NCBI RefSeq assembly: GCF_030445035.2
Contig: NC_080682.1
Coordinates: 34,950,770-35,014,769, forward strand
DNA: 64,000 nucleotides
Reading direction: 5' to 3'
DNA from: Dasypus novemcinctus
Taxonomy: Eukaryota; Chordata; Mammalia; Cingulata; Dasypodidae
Below the pieces are notes generated by a model. The model saw nothing but the letters and a program-made list of their open reading frames with translations. It was not told where the DNA came from and did no database searches. A program made the translations under genes and the position numbers. Below are positions 45,130-56,949 of this stretch, one piece after another. Numbering within the stretch: the first letter of the stretch is position 1; each line of letters opens with the position of its first letter.

Positions 45130-45740
45130 TGACATTCATTGAATGCTTATCACAGGCAAGACTCTGAGCAAACACTTGACATGAAGATTTCATTTAATTT
45201 ACTCTTCAACCTCAAACTGTAGTACTATTCTTTTTTTTTAAGATTTATTTATTTATTTCTCTCCCCTCTCCTCCCCCTGCCCTGGTTGTCTGTTCTCTGT
45301 GTCTGTTTGCTACATCTTCTTTTTTGCCTGCTTCTGTTGTTGTCAGAGGCACCTGGAATCTGTGTTACTTTTTGTTGCATCATCTCTTTGTGTCAGCTCT
45401 CTGTGTGTGTGGTGCCATTCCTGGACAGGCTGCACTTTCTTTCACGCTGGGCGGCTCTCCTTACGGGGTGCACTCTTTGCACATGGGGCTCCCCTACGCG
45501 GGGGGCACCTCTGCGTGGCATGGCACTCCTTGAGCGCATCAGCATTGCGCATGGGCCAGCTTCACACGGGTCAAGGAGGCTGGGGGTTTGAACCGTGGAC
45601 CCTCCATGTGTAGACGGATGCCCTAACCACTGGCCAAGTCCGCTTCCCTGTAGTACTATTCTTATCTTTATTTTAGAGAAAAAGAAATTGAAGCTCTGAA
45701 GTCTTTCATAGTTACACAGCAAATGAATGATAGAGAAAGA
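45130..45740 (-). repeat. MIR SINE, interrupted by a DAS SINE
   Basis: Left part 45130-45232 (ATTGAATGCTTATCACAGGC, TTCATTTAATTTACTCTTCA) and right part 45649-45740 (TTATCTTTATTTTAGAGAAA, AGTTACACAGCAAATGAATG) together give the antisense MIR order. The inserted SINE separates them. Confidence 0.7.
45233..45648 (-). mobile_element. DAS-type SINE, complete
   Basis: Poly(T) and TTTATTTATTTATTTCT start, GC-rich body with CTACGCGGGGGGCACC, B box GGTTTGAACCG, and head ending CCAAGTCCGCTTCCC. Flanked by the exact 15-bp duplication TGTAGTACTATTCTT (45218-45232 and 45649-45663), which also confirms the MIR as its target. Confidence 0.93.
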
Positions 45741-45764
45741 TTTGGCTCTATATAAATGGTAATA

Positions 45765-45955
45765 TAGTGTAGTGGAGAAGCATACAAACTCTGGAGTCAG
45801 AGAGTCTGGGTTTAAGCCTCAGGTCAGAAACTAATTAACTGAGTGATTGGCAAATGTGTGTCTCTTTCTCTTACCCTGCTAAATGAGAAAATGCCAGTAA
45901 TCTACCTCATGGGACTGATATGAGAATTAAACAAGCTGCCCTATGTAAAGAAGTT
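45765..45955 (+). repeat. MIR SINE
   Basis: Well preserved order: GTAGTGGAGAAGCATACAAA, CTCTGGAGTCAGAGAGTCTG, GGGTTTAAGCCTC, TGAGTGATTGGCAAA, AATGAGAAAATGCCAGTAAT, CTACCTCATGGGACTGATAT and GAGAATTAAACA. Confidence 0.85.
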
Positions 45956-46329
45956 AGGAGATGGCTTGACAAAGACTAAATACTATGTTGGTGTTTGTTC
46001 TTATTACCACATTGTGCATTCTTGGCCATGAGGTCATATTCTGATGAAGTCCCAACCAACCTTTAATTTCAGTAACTCTATTTATCTTCTTACAGTAAAG
46101 TGTGGAGAGAAGATAATGAGGCAGCTTTCTGATCAATGCAAGATTCTTTTTTCCTGCACTTTTTACATTTGGATTCCCTGACACTTAACGGTTCTCTTTT
46201 CATTACTAGGGTATATAACATCAGATCTTTAACAATTTGGAAGATGTAGCTAATTTAATAGGGTTTATATTTGTGAGAAAAGAGTGGATTGGGGGACCAG
46301 TGATGGTTATTAGTTTAATCCAAACCAAT

Positions 46330-47120
46330 ATAGGCACAGGTGCTTCTACAATATCACTACTGCTAGGTATATACCCAAAATAATTGAAAGCAGGGACTTG
46401 AACAGATATTTGCACACTGATGTTCATAGTGTCATTATTAACAATTGTCAAAAGATGGAAACAACCCAAGTGTTCACCAACCAATGAATGAATTTTAAAA
46501 ATGTGATATATACACACAGCGGAATATTATTCAGTTGTAAAGAGCAATGAAGTCCTGATACATGAGATGGTATGAATGAAACTTGAAGACATCATGTTGA
46601 GTGTTATAAACCAGACACAAAAGGACGAATATTTTTATGTTCTCATTGATTTTAAACAATTAGAATAAGCCAACTAACAGAGTCAGAATCTAGAATATAG
46701 GCTACCAGGAGAGGAGGTGAACATAGGGAATGGGAAATTAAGGCTTAAAATGTACAATGTTTGTATTTGGAATGATGGAAATGTTTTGGTAATGGATGGT
46801 GGTGATGGTAGCACTGCATTTTAAATGTGATTAACAACACTGAAGTATATATAGAAATATGATTAAAAGAGTAAATGTTAGATTGTATATATGGTAACAC
46901 AATGAATATTTAAAAAAATACCTGGAGACCTACACTACACGAAGAGTGAACATAAGTTAAGCATTGTCTTTAACAGTACAATTTTTTTAAGTCCTATCAT
47001 CAGTTGTAACAAATGTCCCACACCAATGCTAGTGTTGTTGGTGGGGTGGTATGTAGAATTCCTGTATTTTATGCCTGATTGCTCTGTAAACTCACAACTT
47101 TTTAATAAAGAATAAAAACA
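46330..47120 (+). mobile_element. LINE-1 3' end
   Basis: ORF2 C-terminal coding relic with GGTATATACCCAAAATAATT, GATGTTCATAGTGTCATTAT, CAAAAGATGGAAACAACCCA, AATATTATTCAG and CCAGACACAAAAGGACGAAT. It is followed by a 3' UTR with GTTGTAACAAATGTCCCAC and an end AATAAAGAATAAAAACA at about 47105. Confidence 0.88.
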
Positions 47121-47129
47121 GTATAAGCA

Positions 47130-48930
47130 AATGAGTTTACTCTTAGCCATATATGGCAGCCCTGAGTGCATCTAAGTCAGGTCTCTAGCCCTTTTCAACA
47201 CATTGTATGGACCAAGTATAACTGCTATATTGTAACTGAGAGGCTAAGTGCTCTGCCTCTGGAGACAGAGCAATCCCAGTTTGAATTTTGTTTCCCACAC
47301 GTACTAGTGGCATATATAGGAAAATGATAGGAGATACAGATAGTGGTCATATCAAGGAAAAATCATATTTGCCTTACGGGACCTTTGGCTCAGCCCTATA
47401 AGAAAATAGGAAGCCATTTCAGGGTTTCAAATTAAAATTAGATTCCTAAAAATCTAAATACAAAAATTCCTTTTTAAAAATTATCAAAAAATAATATTTA
47501 AGAATATATTCTTAATCTAAAGTTCCTGAAATAAGACATGACCAAAATGTATTGACAAATACGACAATCTACTAAATAAAGCACTTATAAATGACAAAGA
47601 CATCAAAAGCAAAGCCAAAGGAGCAGTCACTACATAAGAGAAGATATTTGAAAATATGTATCAGTCAAATAAATATGTATCAGTCAAATAAAAAACTCTT
47701 AGAAATAAGAAGAAAGTTTATCAAACAATAAATGAATTAGCCAAATATATGTGAACAAGAAACTTACATTATACCTGAACTATGGAAAACTGACATTGAA
47801 AAGGAGGATAAGACAAATTAAGTCCTCTACTGAAGGTATACAGCATTCCAGCAACCTCCATTATTTTTCAGCTTAGTCATTTTTCCAACAATAATCTCAC
47901 CATTTAAGGAAGTAAGAAATGCTATGTCCCTTTTTAAATGGACGGACAGGTGGAGAGAAATGAAGCAACTTGCTTACAAGACTAATTAATTCCAGAAACA
48001 AGATGAGAAATCAGGTCAACTTGATCCAAAGCTCTTAATCTCTGACTCAAAGAATATCAATGTTTCTGAATGTTTTAATATTTCATTATGTTGCTGGTAG
48101 GGACTCTTCTGTAATCCAGAGTTATTTTTGTTCAGTGACATGATGCAAACTTGTTTTTACTTAAGTGGTAATGTAACAACTCTATTGTTTTCTGAGTATA
48201 CTTTTCCTTAGTGTTTAAATCATACTTTAATATGGAGATATTTTCTGCCTTAACTCTACAGAGTTTATCAGTTGTATTTCTTTTGCTCCAGTACTATCTT
48301 CTCCCAATTTTTTTTTTTTTGCACTCAATTGTAGGGTGAATATAACATTTTTAAAAAGTACCATTTTATGCAAATACTCTCTTCTTGTGGTTATTATATG
48401 TAAAAATATCCTATAGCTATGGTGGTAGAACATTTTAATACTCAAAATTAGGCAGGTAAAAGGAAAACAATGTATTTGGATAAAAGTCTTCTTGAAATTT
48501 CTTTCTCTATTATTTTAAACTTATTTCATATAAAATTGTTTAATCTGTTAAAATAAAATTCTATTCCAGCTGCAAATCTGGGTATAAAAACTTTTCAAAA
48601 TATTTATGCTGATCAGTTTTATACACACAATCATGGCTGTATTATGACTTTTGTGGGCACTATATAGTTTGTTTTCTTGGGATCACTTCATTCATAAAAA
48701 ACATTACAACTTATATCCTATTTGAAAATAAATTAAAACATTGTATGTGCCCTTGAAATCATCATGGACCCTAGGCACTGTCTATTGTTTATAGTGGATG
48801 TCAGCCTGCCAGATATAAGAGTTCCTAGAAAATTAGATCCAGATAGGAACAAGACTTTCTGGAGTTTAATCACTTGAGAAGGAGATTAAACTTCTATGAA
48901 GTGTTACTAGTATTATTTGCTTAAATACTT
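47130..48930. other. Intergenic, no gene seen
   Basis: Mostly unique AT-rich DNA. A MIR-like antisense stretch at about 47880-48045 (CTCACCATTTAAGGAAG, AAGCAACTTGCTTACAAGAC) and a small exact doublet GTATCAGTCAAATAAA at 47657-47692 are the only structure seen. Confidence 0.4.
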
Positions 48931-48942
48931 CAGTCACAAAAT

Positions 48943-49855
48943 TTATTGATCATTGATTTTCATTGTTTGATTCATGACATTTTTCATTTCTGCATTTCTG
49001 AGGGTATAGATTAAAGGGTTCAACATAGGAGGTATTAGGGTACAAACCATGGTCACAACTTTGACAGCAGGGAAGGAAGTCATGGGTCTTAGATATAGGA
49101 GTGAACAGGGTACAAAGAATAAGACGATGACAGTGATGTGAGAAGGACAGGTAAAGAGGGCTTTGCGATGCCCTTTTGAGCTATGAGTTCTCAGGGAGCA
49201 AAGGACGATAACATAGGGAGCCACTAACATACAAAAAATGAGTAAACATAGCGACTCAATATTGGCAGCAATCAGGGACCCTAAAGTATGAGTATCCATG
49301 CAGGCCAGCTCCAGGAGAGGTACCAAATCACACATAAAATGGTCAATGACATTGGGGCCACAGAATGGTAACTGGATCATGAACAAAATCTGGATCCAGC
49401 CATGAATTAACCTCAAAATCCCAGGTATCTCCACGAGGAAACTACATATAGGCCAGCTCATGATGGTCATGTAGTGCAGAGGCTTACAGATGCCCACGTA
49501 ACAGTCATAGGCCATTCCCATTAACAGGATGATTTCAGAGCCACCAAAGAAATGCTCAACAAAGAGCTGGGTCAGGCAGCCACTGTAGGAGATGGTGTTT
49601 TTCTGAGGGATCAAGTCAAAGATCATTTTGGGTGCTGTGGAAGAAGAGTATAAAACATTGATAATAGACAAATAAGACAGAAAGATATAGGCAAACCCAG
49701 GGCTGCACTGATGAAGATGGTGACTGAGATGAGCATGTTACCTGCCAATGTGATCAAATAAGTGATGAAAAACAGACAAATAAGATTTTTTGCAGTTCTG
49801 GATTCTGGGTCAGAGCCAGCACAATGAGTTCTGTCACATTGTTTATTCTTCCCAT
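48943..49855 (-). pseudogene. Olfactory receptor pseudogene 7 (family 4, OR4A-like), best preserved
   Basis: The start ATG at 49855 opens MGRINNVTELIVLALTQNPE, with the NVT glycosylation site. A one-base loss at about 49766 and a second indel at about 49705 shift TM1-TM2, after which a 242-codon open frame (49671-48943) covers TM2 to the C-terminus. It shows SSSTAPKMIFDL, LTQLFVEHFFGGSEIILLMGMAYDCYVGICKPL (DRY is DCY), [16 protein letters not shown] (loop 2), LRTHSSKGHRKALFTCPSHITV (KALSTC changed to KALFTC) and [19 protein letters not shown]. Disulfide cysteines are present. Most of the receptor is readable, so it decayed recently. The best match by motif memory is OR4A. Confidence 0.92.
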
Positions 49856-49869
49856 TGACTCCGCTTGGG

Positions 49870-50735
49870 TTACGGTCATGTCACCCAACTGTAAAGATCA
49901 TATTCCCAAGTGATGATATTTTTAATGAACTACCAATATATTCTATCCCTTTTTTATTGTGTACAGTTTTCTTTGTCTAGCTGTTTGTAGATTCTGCAAT
50001 GTTCAGTCTATGTTCAACTGCTGTTGTTTCTTTCCTAGGGAGCTTACAAGCACTGTCACAAATAGTCTCCATTTGCTTGGAGTGACATCAACAGGATGGA
50101 TGGGAAAGAAGTTCCAAAATCCTGTCCCTCCACAGGAACAGTAAAAACAGAAGCAACTGCCTAAGGACTCCAGAAAATAGTCAGAGGCTTATATAAACCA
50201 AGTCAATGTTAAATACAAGAAAAGCTAAATTAAAATGATAGGAAACACTTTTGGTGCTCTTACTAAGTCTACCCCCAACCACTTCCTGGTAAAGTCAGCA
50301 GCAGTTTTCATTCCGTGTGGATTCCTCGAACTGGGTAAGCAACAGTGATCCCATTATTCACAGACTGTGGGATAGTTATAACCATACTATCCTATCTGGT
50401 GCCATCTGATGTTGACTATCTGATCCAAGATGCTTATCTCTGTCTCACTTGTCCAAGAACTTGCTCTGGGACAACTGGGAGACAACTGCGAGCCATGGCA
50501 GTTTAACCTCTGAAAGAAAACATCAAATAGCAGTGACTTGGGACAGAAAAATTACATGATTGAGACATGAAATAGATCACCTAGGGTCTGAGAGGAAAGG
50601 CTGCAGAGAATTTTTTGGGGAAATTGTGGTACTTGTTGTGTCCAGGGCAATCCAGATGCCCAGAAATACCTGAAAGAATCCTTAACTTCCAGTTCAGACT
50701 GTTCTGTAGTTTCAGTGCAAGGTTGGATTAGTACT
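49870..50735. other. Intergenic, no gene seen
   Basis: Upstream region of OR pseudogene 7. I find no TATA box placed for an OR promoter with confidence and no other gene. Confidence 0.4.
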
Positions 50736-50739
50736 GTGT

Positions 50740-51270
50740 CTACTAACCTTGGGTTTAATTTGTTCTTTATTTCTAGTTCTTTGAGTTATGAAGATAGGTT
50801 ATTTATTTGTTGGTTTATTCTTTTTTAATCTAAGTATTTAAAGCTATTAATTTCCCTTGGAGCACTGTCACTGCTGAATCCACTAAGTTTTGGTTTATTG
50901 TGTTTTCATTTACTTTCATCTTTAAGAAAATAATTTCCCTTGTGATTCCTTTTTGACCCAATTGTTGTTTAAGAATATGTTGTGTAATTTGTGCATATAG
51001 ATGAATTTTTCAGTTTTCTTTCTGTTTTAGATGTCAACATTCAAAATTTTCTCTTTGTCTTTTGCATTCAAGGGTTTAACTATTATGAATCTCACTGTGG
51101 TTCTCCTTGTTTATCCCATTTGGAGTTTGAATGTTTTAGCTGTGTATATTCATGTTCTTCCTCAAATTTGGGATATGGCTGGCCATTATATATACAAATA
51201 TTTTTCTGTCCATTTCTCTCTTTCTTTTCCTTCTTTGACTGCATAATACATAATACAACAACAAAAGAAT
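50740..51270 (-). mobile_element. Old LINE-1 fragment, antisense
   Basis: Antisense LINE-1 landmarks in order: TCTTTATTTCTAGTTCTTTG, TTTAAAGCTATTAATTTCCC, GTTTTGGTTTATTGTGTTTT and CATTTACTTTCATC, then GTGTATATTCATGTTCTTCC and AATTTGGGATATGGCTGGCC, then CATTATATATACAAATATTT. Confidence 0.65.
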
Positions 51271-51479
51271 AAAATATCACAACACTGTAGTCTTTGCAGA
51301 TTGGCTCTTTACTAGGCCTCTCCTTCAGTGCTCAGTCAGTTGTGCAGAGAGACTAAAACAGTCTTAATTGGTATTTCAGTGTTTTCTCTTAGGTCTTTCT
51401 GAGCATATGTCTTGCTCTGGAGATACTCATGGACTTATAAATTGTATCTATATATATAGAAATTTCAAGATCCTATGTC

Positions 51480-53190
51480 AAAAAAAAAATACAAATAATA
51501 CACAAAGGGCTACTAGACCTAATAAATGACTTCAGAGAACTTCTGGGGGTATTAGATCAACTCACAAATACCAGTTGCATTTCTATCCAAAAACTATTAA
51601 CATAAAGGGAATCAAGTAAATAATCCTTTTACAATATCATCTAGAAGAATAAAATATCTAGAAACAAATTTATATAAGCTTGGGAAATACTTTTAAACAA
51701 AAACTACAAAACTATGTCAAATACTACAAGACTACTCAAAGTGATCTACAGATTCAGTGCAATGTCAATCAAAATTCCAGCAGTCTATTTTTCAGAAAAG
51801 AAAAATATGATCCTCAAATCATATGGATTCATGAAGGGCTACAAATGGCCAAACAATGTTAAAATTTGGAACAAGGTAGGTCTACTCGCACATTGGCATT
51901 TCAACCTTACTATAAAATACAGTAATCAAAAGAAGGCCATACTAATATAAGAATGGATATATTGACCATTAGAGTAGAACCAAGAGTCCAGTGAAAAACT
52001 GACATCTGGGGCCAACTTAATTTTTGCTAAAGTGACAAGTCCAATCCATTGGGGAAAGAACAGTTCCTTCCAAAAATAGTGCTTGGACAAAAATGGTGCT
52101 TGGACCACTGGACAGGACACCCTCATTCAAAAACTGAAATCTGACCCTGGCCTCATACCATATACAAAATCTACTCAAAATGGATCAATGATATAAATAA
52201 AATAAATAAAATAGCTAAAACCATAAAACTACTAGAAGAAAACAAGGAAAAGCCTTCAGTACCTGGTATTTGGCAATGTTATTTTTACATATGGCCCCCA
52301 AAACATGAACAATGAAATTTAAAAAAATAGATCAATTGAAAGTCATCAAAATTACAAACTTCTGGGCATGAAGAGATTTTATTAGGAGAGTAAAATGATA
52401 GCTGGCAGAAGGCAGAAAATATGTAAAATGACATATGGGACCACAATTTTTATGCAGAATATATAAAAAACTCCTAACAAAACCAAAAAGACAAACAACC
52501 CAATTTAATAATGGACAAAGGACTTGGATACACATTTCTACGAAGAAGATATACAAATAGCCAATAAGCACATGAAAGATGCTCAACATCATAAACAATT
52601 AGTGAAAATAAAATCAAAACCACAATGAGATATCATTTCATATCCACAGAATGAATATTATTGTGTTTGCATACAAAAAAAATTAAAGTAGGGATTTAAA
52701 GAGAAAGTTATAACCAATATTCATAGAAGCATTATTCACCAATAGCCACCAAATGGAAATAGCCCAAGTGTTCATCAGTAGATGAATGCATAAACAAAAT
52801 GTGGTGAATATATATCTTGGAACATTATTCTACCATAAAAATGAAATTCTGATACATGCAACAACATATATGAACTTTGACTACATTATACTAAGTGAAA
52901 TAAGACAGACACCAGGTAAGTTATTTCATGATTCCAGTTTTATGAATTATGTAGAATAAACAAAGTCATAGAGACAGAAATTAGAATTTACCAGGGCCTG
53001 GGGATATGGGAAATGTACAGTTATTGATTGATGGCTGCAAGGTATCTGTTTTGGGCTTTGAAAAATTTTGGTAATGGATGGTGCTGATGCAATAGTACAT
53101 TGTAATACCACTGAATGGTACACTTAAAATTGCTAAAATGACAAATTAAATGTTATGTATATGTTTCCACAATTAAAAGAACAAAAACAA
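51480..53190 (+). mobile_element. Old LINE-1 ORF2 C-terminus and 3' UTR
   Basis: Plus-strand LINE-1 relic: ATCAACTCACAAATACCAGT, TCTAGAAACAAATTTATATA, AGATTCAGTGCAATGTCAAT, CCATATACAAAATCTACTCA, AAACTACTAGAAGAAAACAA, TGAATGCATAAACAAAATGT, AGTGAAATAAGACAGACACC, ending GGTGCTGATGCAATAGTACA and ACAATTAAAAGAACAAAAAC. Oriented opposite to the fragment just upstream. Confidence 0.88.
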
Positions 53191-53369
53191 AACTATAGCT
53201 CTGGCTAGCTTTAGGATTAGAATTGGGTAGGGAAAATCTTATAGTCACATAAAATTCTGAGGATATTAGCTATGACCTGCAGCTGTGTTTATAGCTAATT
53301 GTGTTTGGAGGACATGTTTTCCTATAAGAACATTATCGATCTATGTTCTGTGGTTGTGCCATGGCTTTG

Positions 53370-53810
53370 TTCAATGACATTGGGACCACAGAAGAGTAAC
53401 CAGAAAAAAAAAAGGATCTGAATCAGAAAATGAAGAAAAGTCCCAGCACAGGACATGGCCACCAGGAGGCCACACACATCATTTCATTATGATCATGTAG
53501 TGTAGGGGTCTGTAGATGGCACGTTGCTGTCAAAGGCCATCAATGTCAGCAGGATAAGCTCAACTCTCCCAAAGAAATGTATCACAAAAACCTGAGTAAA
53601 ATACTACAGAAGGAGATAGTTTCTTCTCAGCAAGTATATCAAATATAATTTTTGGGAACCATGGTGGAAAAAAAATGGCCATAGAGTAAGAACAAGTCAG
53701 ACAGGGAAAAAATTGAGGGGCCCAGGACAGGGCTGGTGGCAATGGTTACTACAATGAGTAAGTTGCCTGCCAGAGTGAAAGAGCCGATTACTGTAAACAT
53801 GACAAACTAG
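53370..53810 (-). pseudogene. Olfactory receptor pseudogene 8, 5' part only
   Basis: On the minus strand, in mixed frames: LAGNLLIVVTIATSPVLGPL (TM1-TM2, from about 53780), PKIIFDILAEKKLSPS (after TM2), FVIHFFGRVELILLTLMAFDSNV (TM3 end, about 53590-53520) and a GPNVIE-type loop 2 start (about 53380). The sequence then stops at about 53370 and TM5-TM7 are missing. A run of A (53403-53412) interrupts the end. Several frameshifts. It is a minus-strand member of the same cluster. Confidence 0.8.
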
Positions 53811-53819
53811 AGTTACTAG

Positions 53820-54616
53820 ATGTCTATGCTCTGTGTCTGCAAAGCAGGAAAATTTACTCATGATGTTCAGTCATTCCGTGAATCCATTTTGGCACTTAGA
53901 TAACAGATTTATCTGCAATTAACGTAGGCTTTTCAATGGTGATAGATAAATTTTGGTCAAGAAAATAATATATGCTAAGTTGTGTCCTATAGAAATGATG
54001 GAAAATCTGACCAGACAAATAGACTTAAAGTGGGGCTATATTCTTAGTCACATACTAAACACATTGTCTCTTCTATACGCCCATCCAGCAACATACACAA
54101 ACACACACATGGTTTTATGACTTTTGACAGACCAGGCACCTTTCCTGTAATCATCTGTGGCTGAATACTCTCCCTGCTACTGCCATGTTTTTCCATGGAA
54201 ACAGGAATAAAAATTAAAGTGGTTAGAGACTTGAATTTGGGAAGTGTTATTCTCCTGTTGCTTTTCTCTAGTCAATCAAGATGATGTGACTCACTTACAG
54301 AATTAGTTTTCTGTGATATTTTTAACTTGTTTAAGGGCGAATCTAAAATATTAAGTGAGTTTAATTTGAAATTAGGGATGATGGTATTCACATTTCTGAA
54401 TTCAATGAACTGAGTGAATTTTTGAGGATGCAGTGAAATACACCCTAGCAATTAGATTTGTGAACTTATCATACATCAAATCAAAATTTTATAAAAATAT
54501 AGATTGTTTTTCAAAACCTCTGGAAGAAGTTTATTATGAATGGATTAAAATAGACAGAATGAGGCAATGGAATATTACCAAAATTTATTTGCAACTCTAG
54601 AATTCTCTATATGGGG

Positions 54617-54647
<31 letters not shown>

Positions 54648-54730
54648 ATAGTCTTTAAAAATCCATTTATAGAATATTTCAGTCATACAAAATAGTAGAA
54701 AGAATATTATAATAATTTCATGCACAAGGA
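53820..54730. other. Intergenic, no gene seen
   Basis: AT-rich sequence with a (TG)n microsatellite at 54621-54650. No coding or RNA gene signal. Confidence 0.4.
54621..54650. repeat. (TG)n microsatellite
   Basis: About 13 TG units in a row, ending in TATA. Confidence 0.95.
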
Positions 54731-54749
54731 AACCAACATATGCAATTTT

Positions 54750-55151
54750 TAAAAAGATTTATTTATTTATTATTTCTCTCCCCTCCCCCGCCCCAGTTGT
54801 CTGTTCTCTGTGTCTATTTGCTGCGTCTTCTTTGTCCACTTCTGTTGTCAGCGGCACGGGAATCTGTGTTTCTTTTTGTTGCATCATCTTGTGTCAGCTC
54901 TCCATGTGTGCGGCACCATTCCTGGGCAGGCTGCACTTTCTTTCGCGCTGGGCAGCTCTCCTTATGGGGCGCACTCCTTGCGTGTGGGGCTCCCCTACGC
55001 AGGGGACACCCCTCAGTGGCAGGGTACACCTTGCATGCATCAGCACTGCATGTGGGCCCGCTCCACACGGGTCAAGGAGGCCTGGGGTTTGAACCTCGGA
55101 CCTCCCATGTGGTAGACGGATGCCCTAAACACTGGGCCAAGTTTACCGCCT
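54750..55151 (-). mobile_element. DAS-type SINE, complete
   Basis: T-rich start with TTTATTTATTTATTATTTCT, body with GGGGCTCCCCTACGCAGGGG, B box GGTTTGAACCTC and head end GGGCCAAGTTTACCGCC. It is bounded by AACATATGCAATTTT (54735-54749) and AACATAGGCAATTTT (55152-55166), a target duplication with one mismatch. Confidence 0.9.
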
Positions 55152-55169
55152 AACATAGGCAATTTTAAC

Positions 55170-56365
55170 TTAATTGCCAATCTTCTTTATCTCTTGACCT
55201 ACCATCTCCCCTTCACCAAATCCTTAGGTCTATTTTGTTTTTGTTTCTTTTAGATTTTAGTAACTTCTGCAAATAAAACTCAATTTAAGGGATTTATGAA
55301 ATTTTGGGTCAGTTCAGAAAACAGACACATTGAAGGCAAGGGGGAAAAAAAAGCACTATAATTTATAGGACACATTCTTTAGAATAGACAGACTCTTTTT
55401 GTTTTCTGTTTTAAATGATAGGTGGTCATATGATGTTGTATATGAGCTCTAGTCTTCCTAGGTGTAACTTTTTAAATACAAAATGTAAGAAAATAACAAA
55501 ATGAAGAGAATAAATGAAGATATTAGTACTTATGTCAGAATTTGAAGCCTAAAACTAAAAATATTGTTTTCCACAACTTCCAAATTATTTGGAAAAGAAC
55601 AAAAATGAGAAAACTGCATATCAATATTTTTATCTTTGAAATATTTGTTCTTATAACATTAAGAAAGAAAATAAATGGACTGAGGAAGAAAATAAATGAA
55701 TTATGTGTTCAACTCAAGAATTTAGCTTTAGAATTTAGAATTTCTGATTATATTGGGAAATATAATTTGAATCAGAAATCAGTCACAGGCAGAATGATAT
55801 TAGATGATAAATTCAAAAGTATATTGAGTTTTAAAAATACTAATAAAACTAATGAACTTAAATAAATTCAATAAGAAGTATGTATGGTCAATTCCCCCAA
55901 AAATATTAATTCACAAAATATTTAAAATAATATTAGGAATAGTTCAGTGGGGGTAATAAAGATTTTCAGTATTTGATAGACATTTTTCAAAACAAAGATA
56001 AGTCTTCCTTTTATGGCAATCCACCAAAAAAGAAATACAGTAAAAAAGAGAATCAAATGTATTAAATTCTTAAATTAAACCATAAAACTGTTCAAAAACA
56101 AAAACAGGTCAAAGGGATAAATATGTATCTGACCTCTCAGTGGAACAACAAAAAAAATAAAGTGTCATGAATAAACAGAAATGATGGAATCAACTACATG
56201 AGATCATGGAACAAAATGGAAAAGTAATCACAAGTGTCATAGAAAACCATTATCATAGAAATTAATTTTAAAAATAAAGAAAATATTCATTTACAACTTT
56301 ATATAAAAGGAAAAATTAGTGAAAAAGTAATTCTCTGGAGAAAATTAGACTTGTAAAAAAATCTT
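55170..56365. other. AT-rich intergenic stretch, no gene seen
   Basis: Strongly A-rich on the plus strand. The Lys/Asn/Ile-rich frame at 55542-55865 has no recognisable domain and is typical of chance frames in A-rich DNA. Some of it may be decayed LINE-1. Confidence 0.4.
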
Positions 56366-56369
56366 GTAT

Positions 56370-56945
56370 TTCATGAGTCATCAAACAAATGCAGCATAAT
56401 AATAGTGAAGTACACTAACTGGTATATTAGCAAATGTTTATGAGGTGTATTACCCAGTGCATATGTTGGTATAAATTTTTCTGTACTCTTTACTCATAAA
56501 ATCTATTCCACTAAAATATATGGCCAAAATTATGCATACTGGTTATGTTTCACAATTTTAGAAAATAACATTGCAAAAGGGAAGTCAACCCAAATGTCTA
56601 CATAAGTAAGTGCAGTTAAAAGAATTATGATTCATGGTTATAAAATATCAGGTGCATTAAAGTGATTAGAAAGTAGATTCAGGACATGCAAAGTGGTTTT
56701 CAATATAACACTAAGTGGAAAATGCAAGATATAGCAAGGTTATACGTTAAGATTTCAATTGTCTAAAATGACATACATACATAGAAAACATCCAAAGAAG
56801 ATACATTAAAGATTAATAATGCTTATCTGATTTATGGGATTAAGAGTAATTTTTTTATTTCTTCTTTTATCAGTCTTCTGTTCCTATTTTTTTTCAAAGA
56901 GAACTTTTTGCTTTTATAATCAGTAAAATAATTTTAAAAAGCAGG
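56370..56945 (+). mobile_element. Old LINE-1 3' end
   Basis: AACCCAAATGTCTACATAAG, GATTCATGGTTATAAAATAT, AACACTAAGTGGAAAATGCA, ATACATTAAAGATTAATAAT and ATTCTTCTTTTATCAGTCTT-type sequence occur in the order of old LINE-1 3' UTRs. Diverged. Confidence 0.45.
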
Positions 56946-56949
56946 TCTT

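Noticed and set aside
55542-55865. 107-codon Lys/Asn/Ile-rich frame
   Set aside because: It lies in A-rich intergenic DNA, has no domain and typical chance composition.
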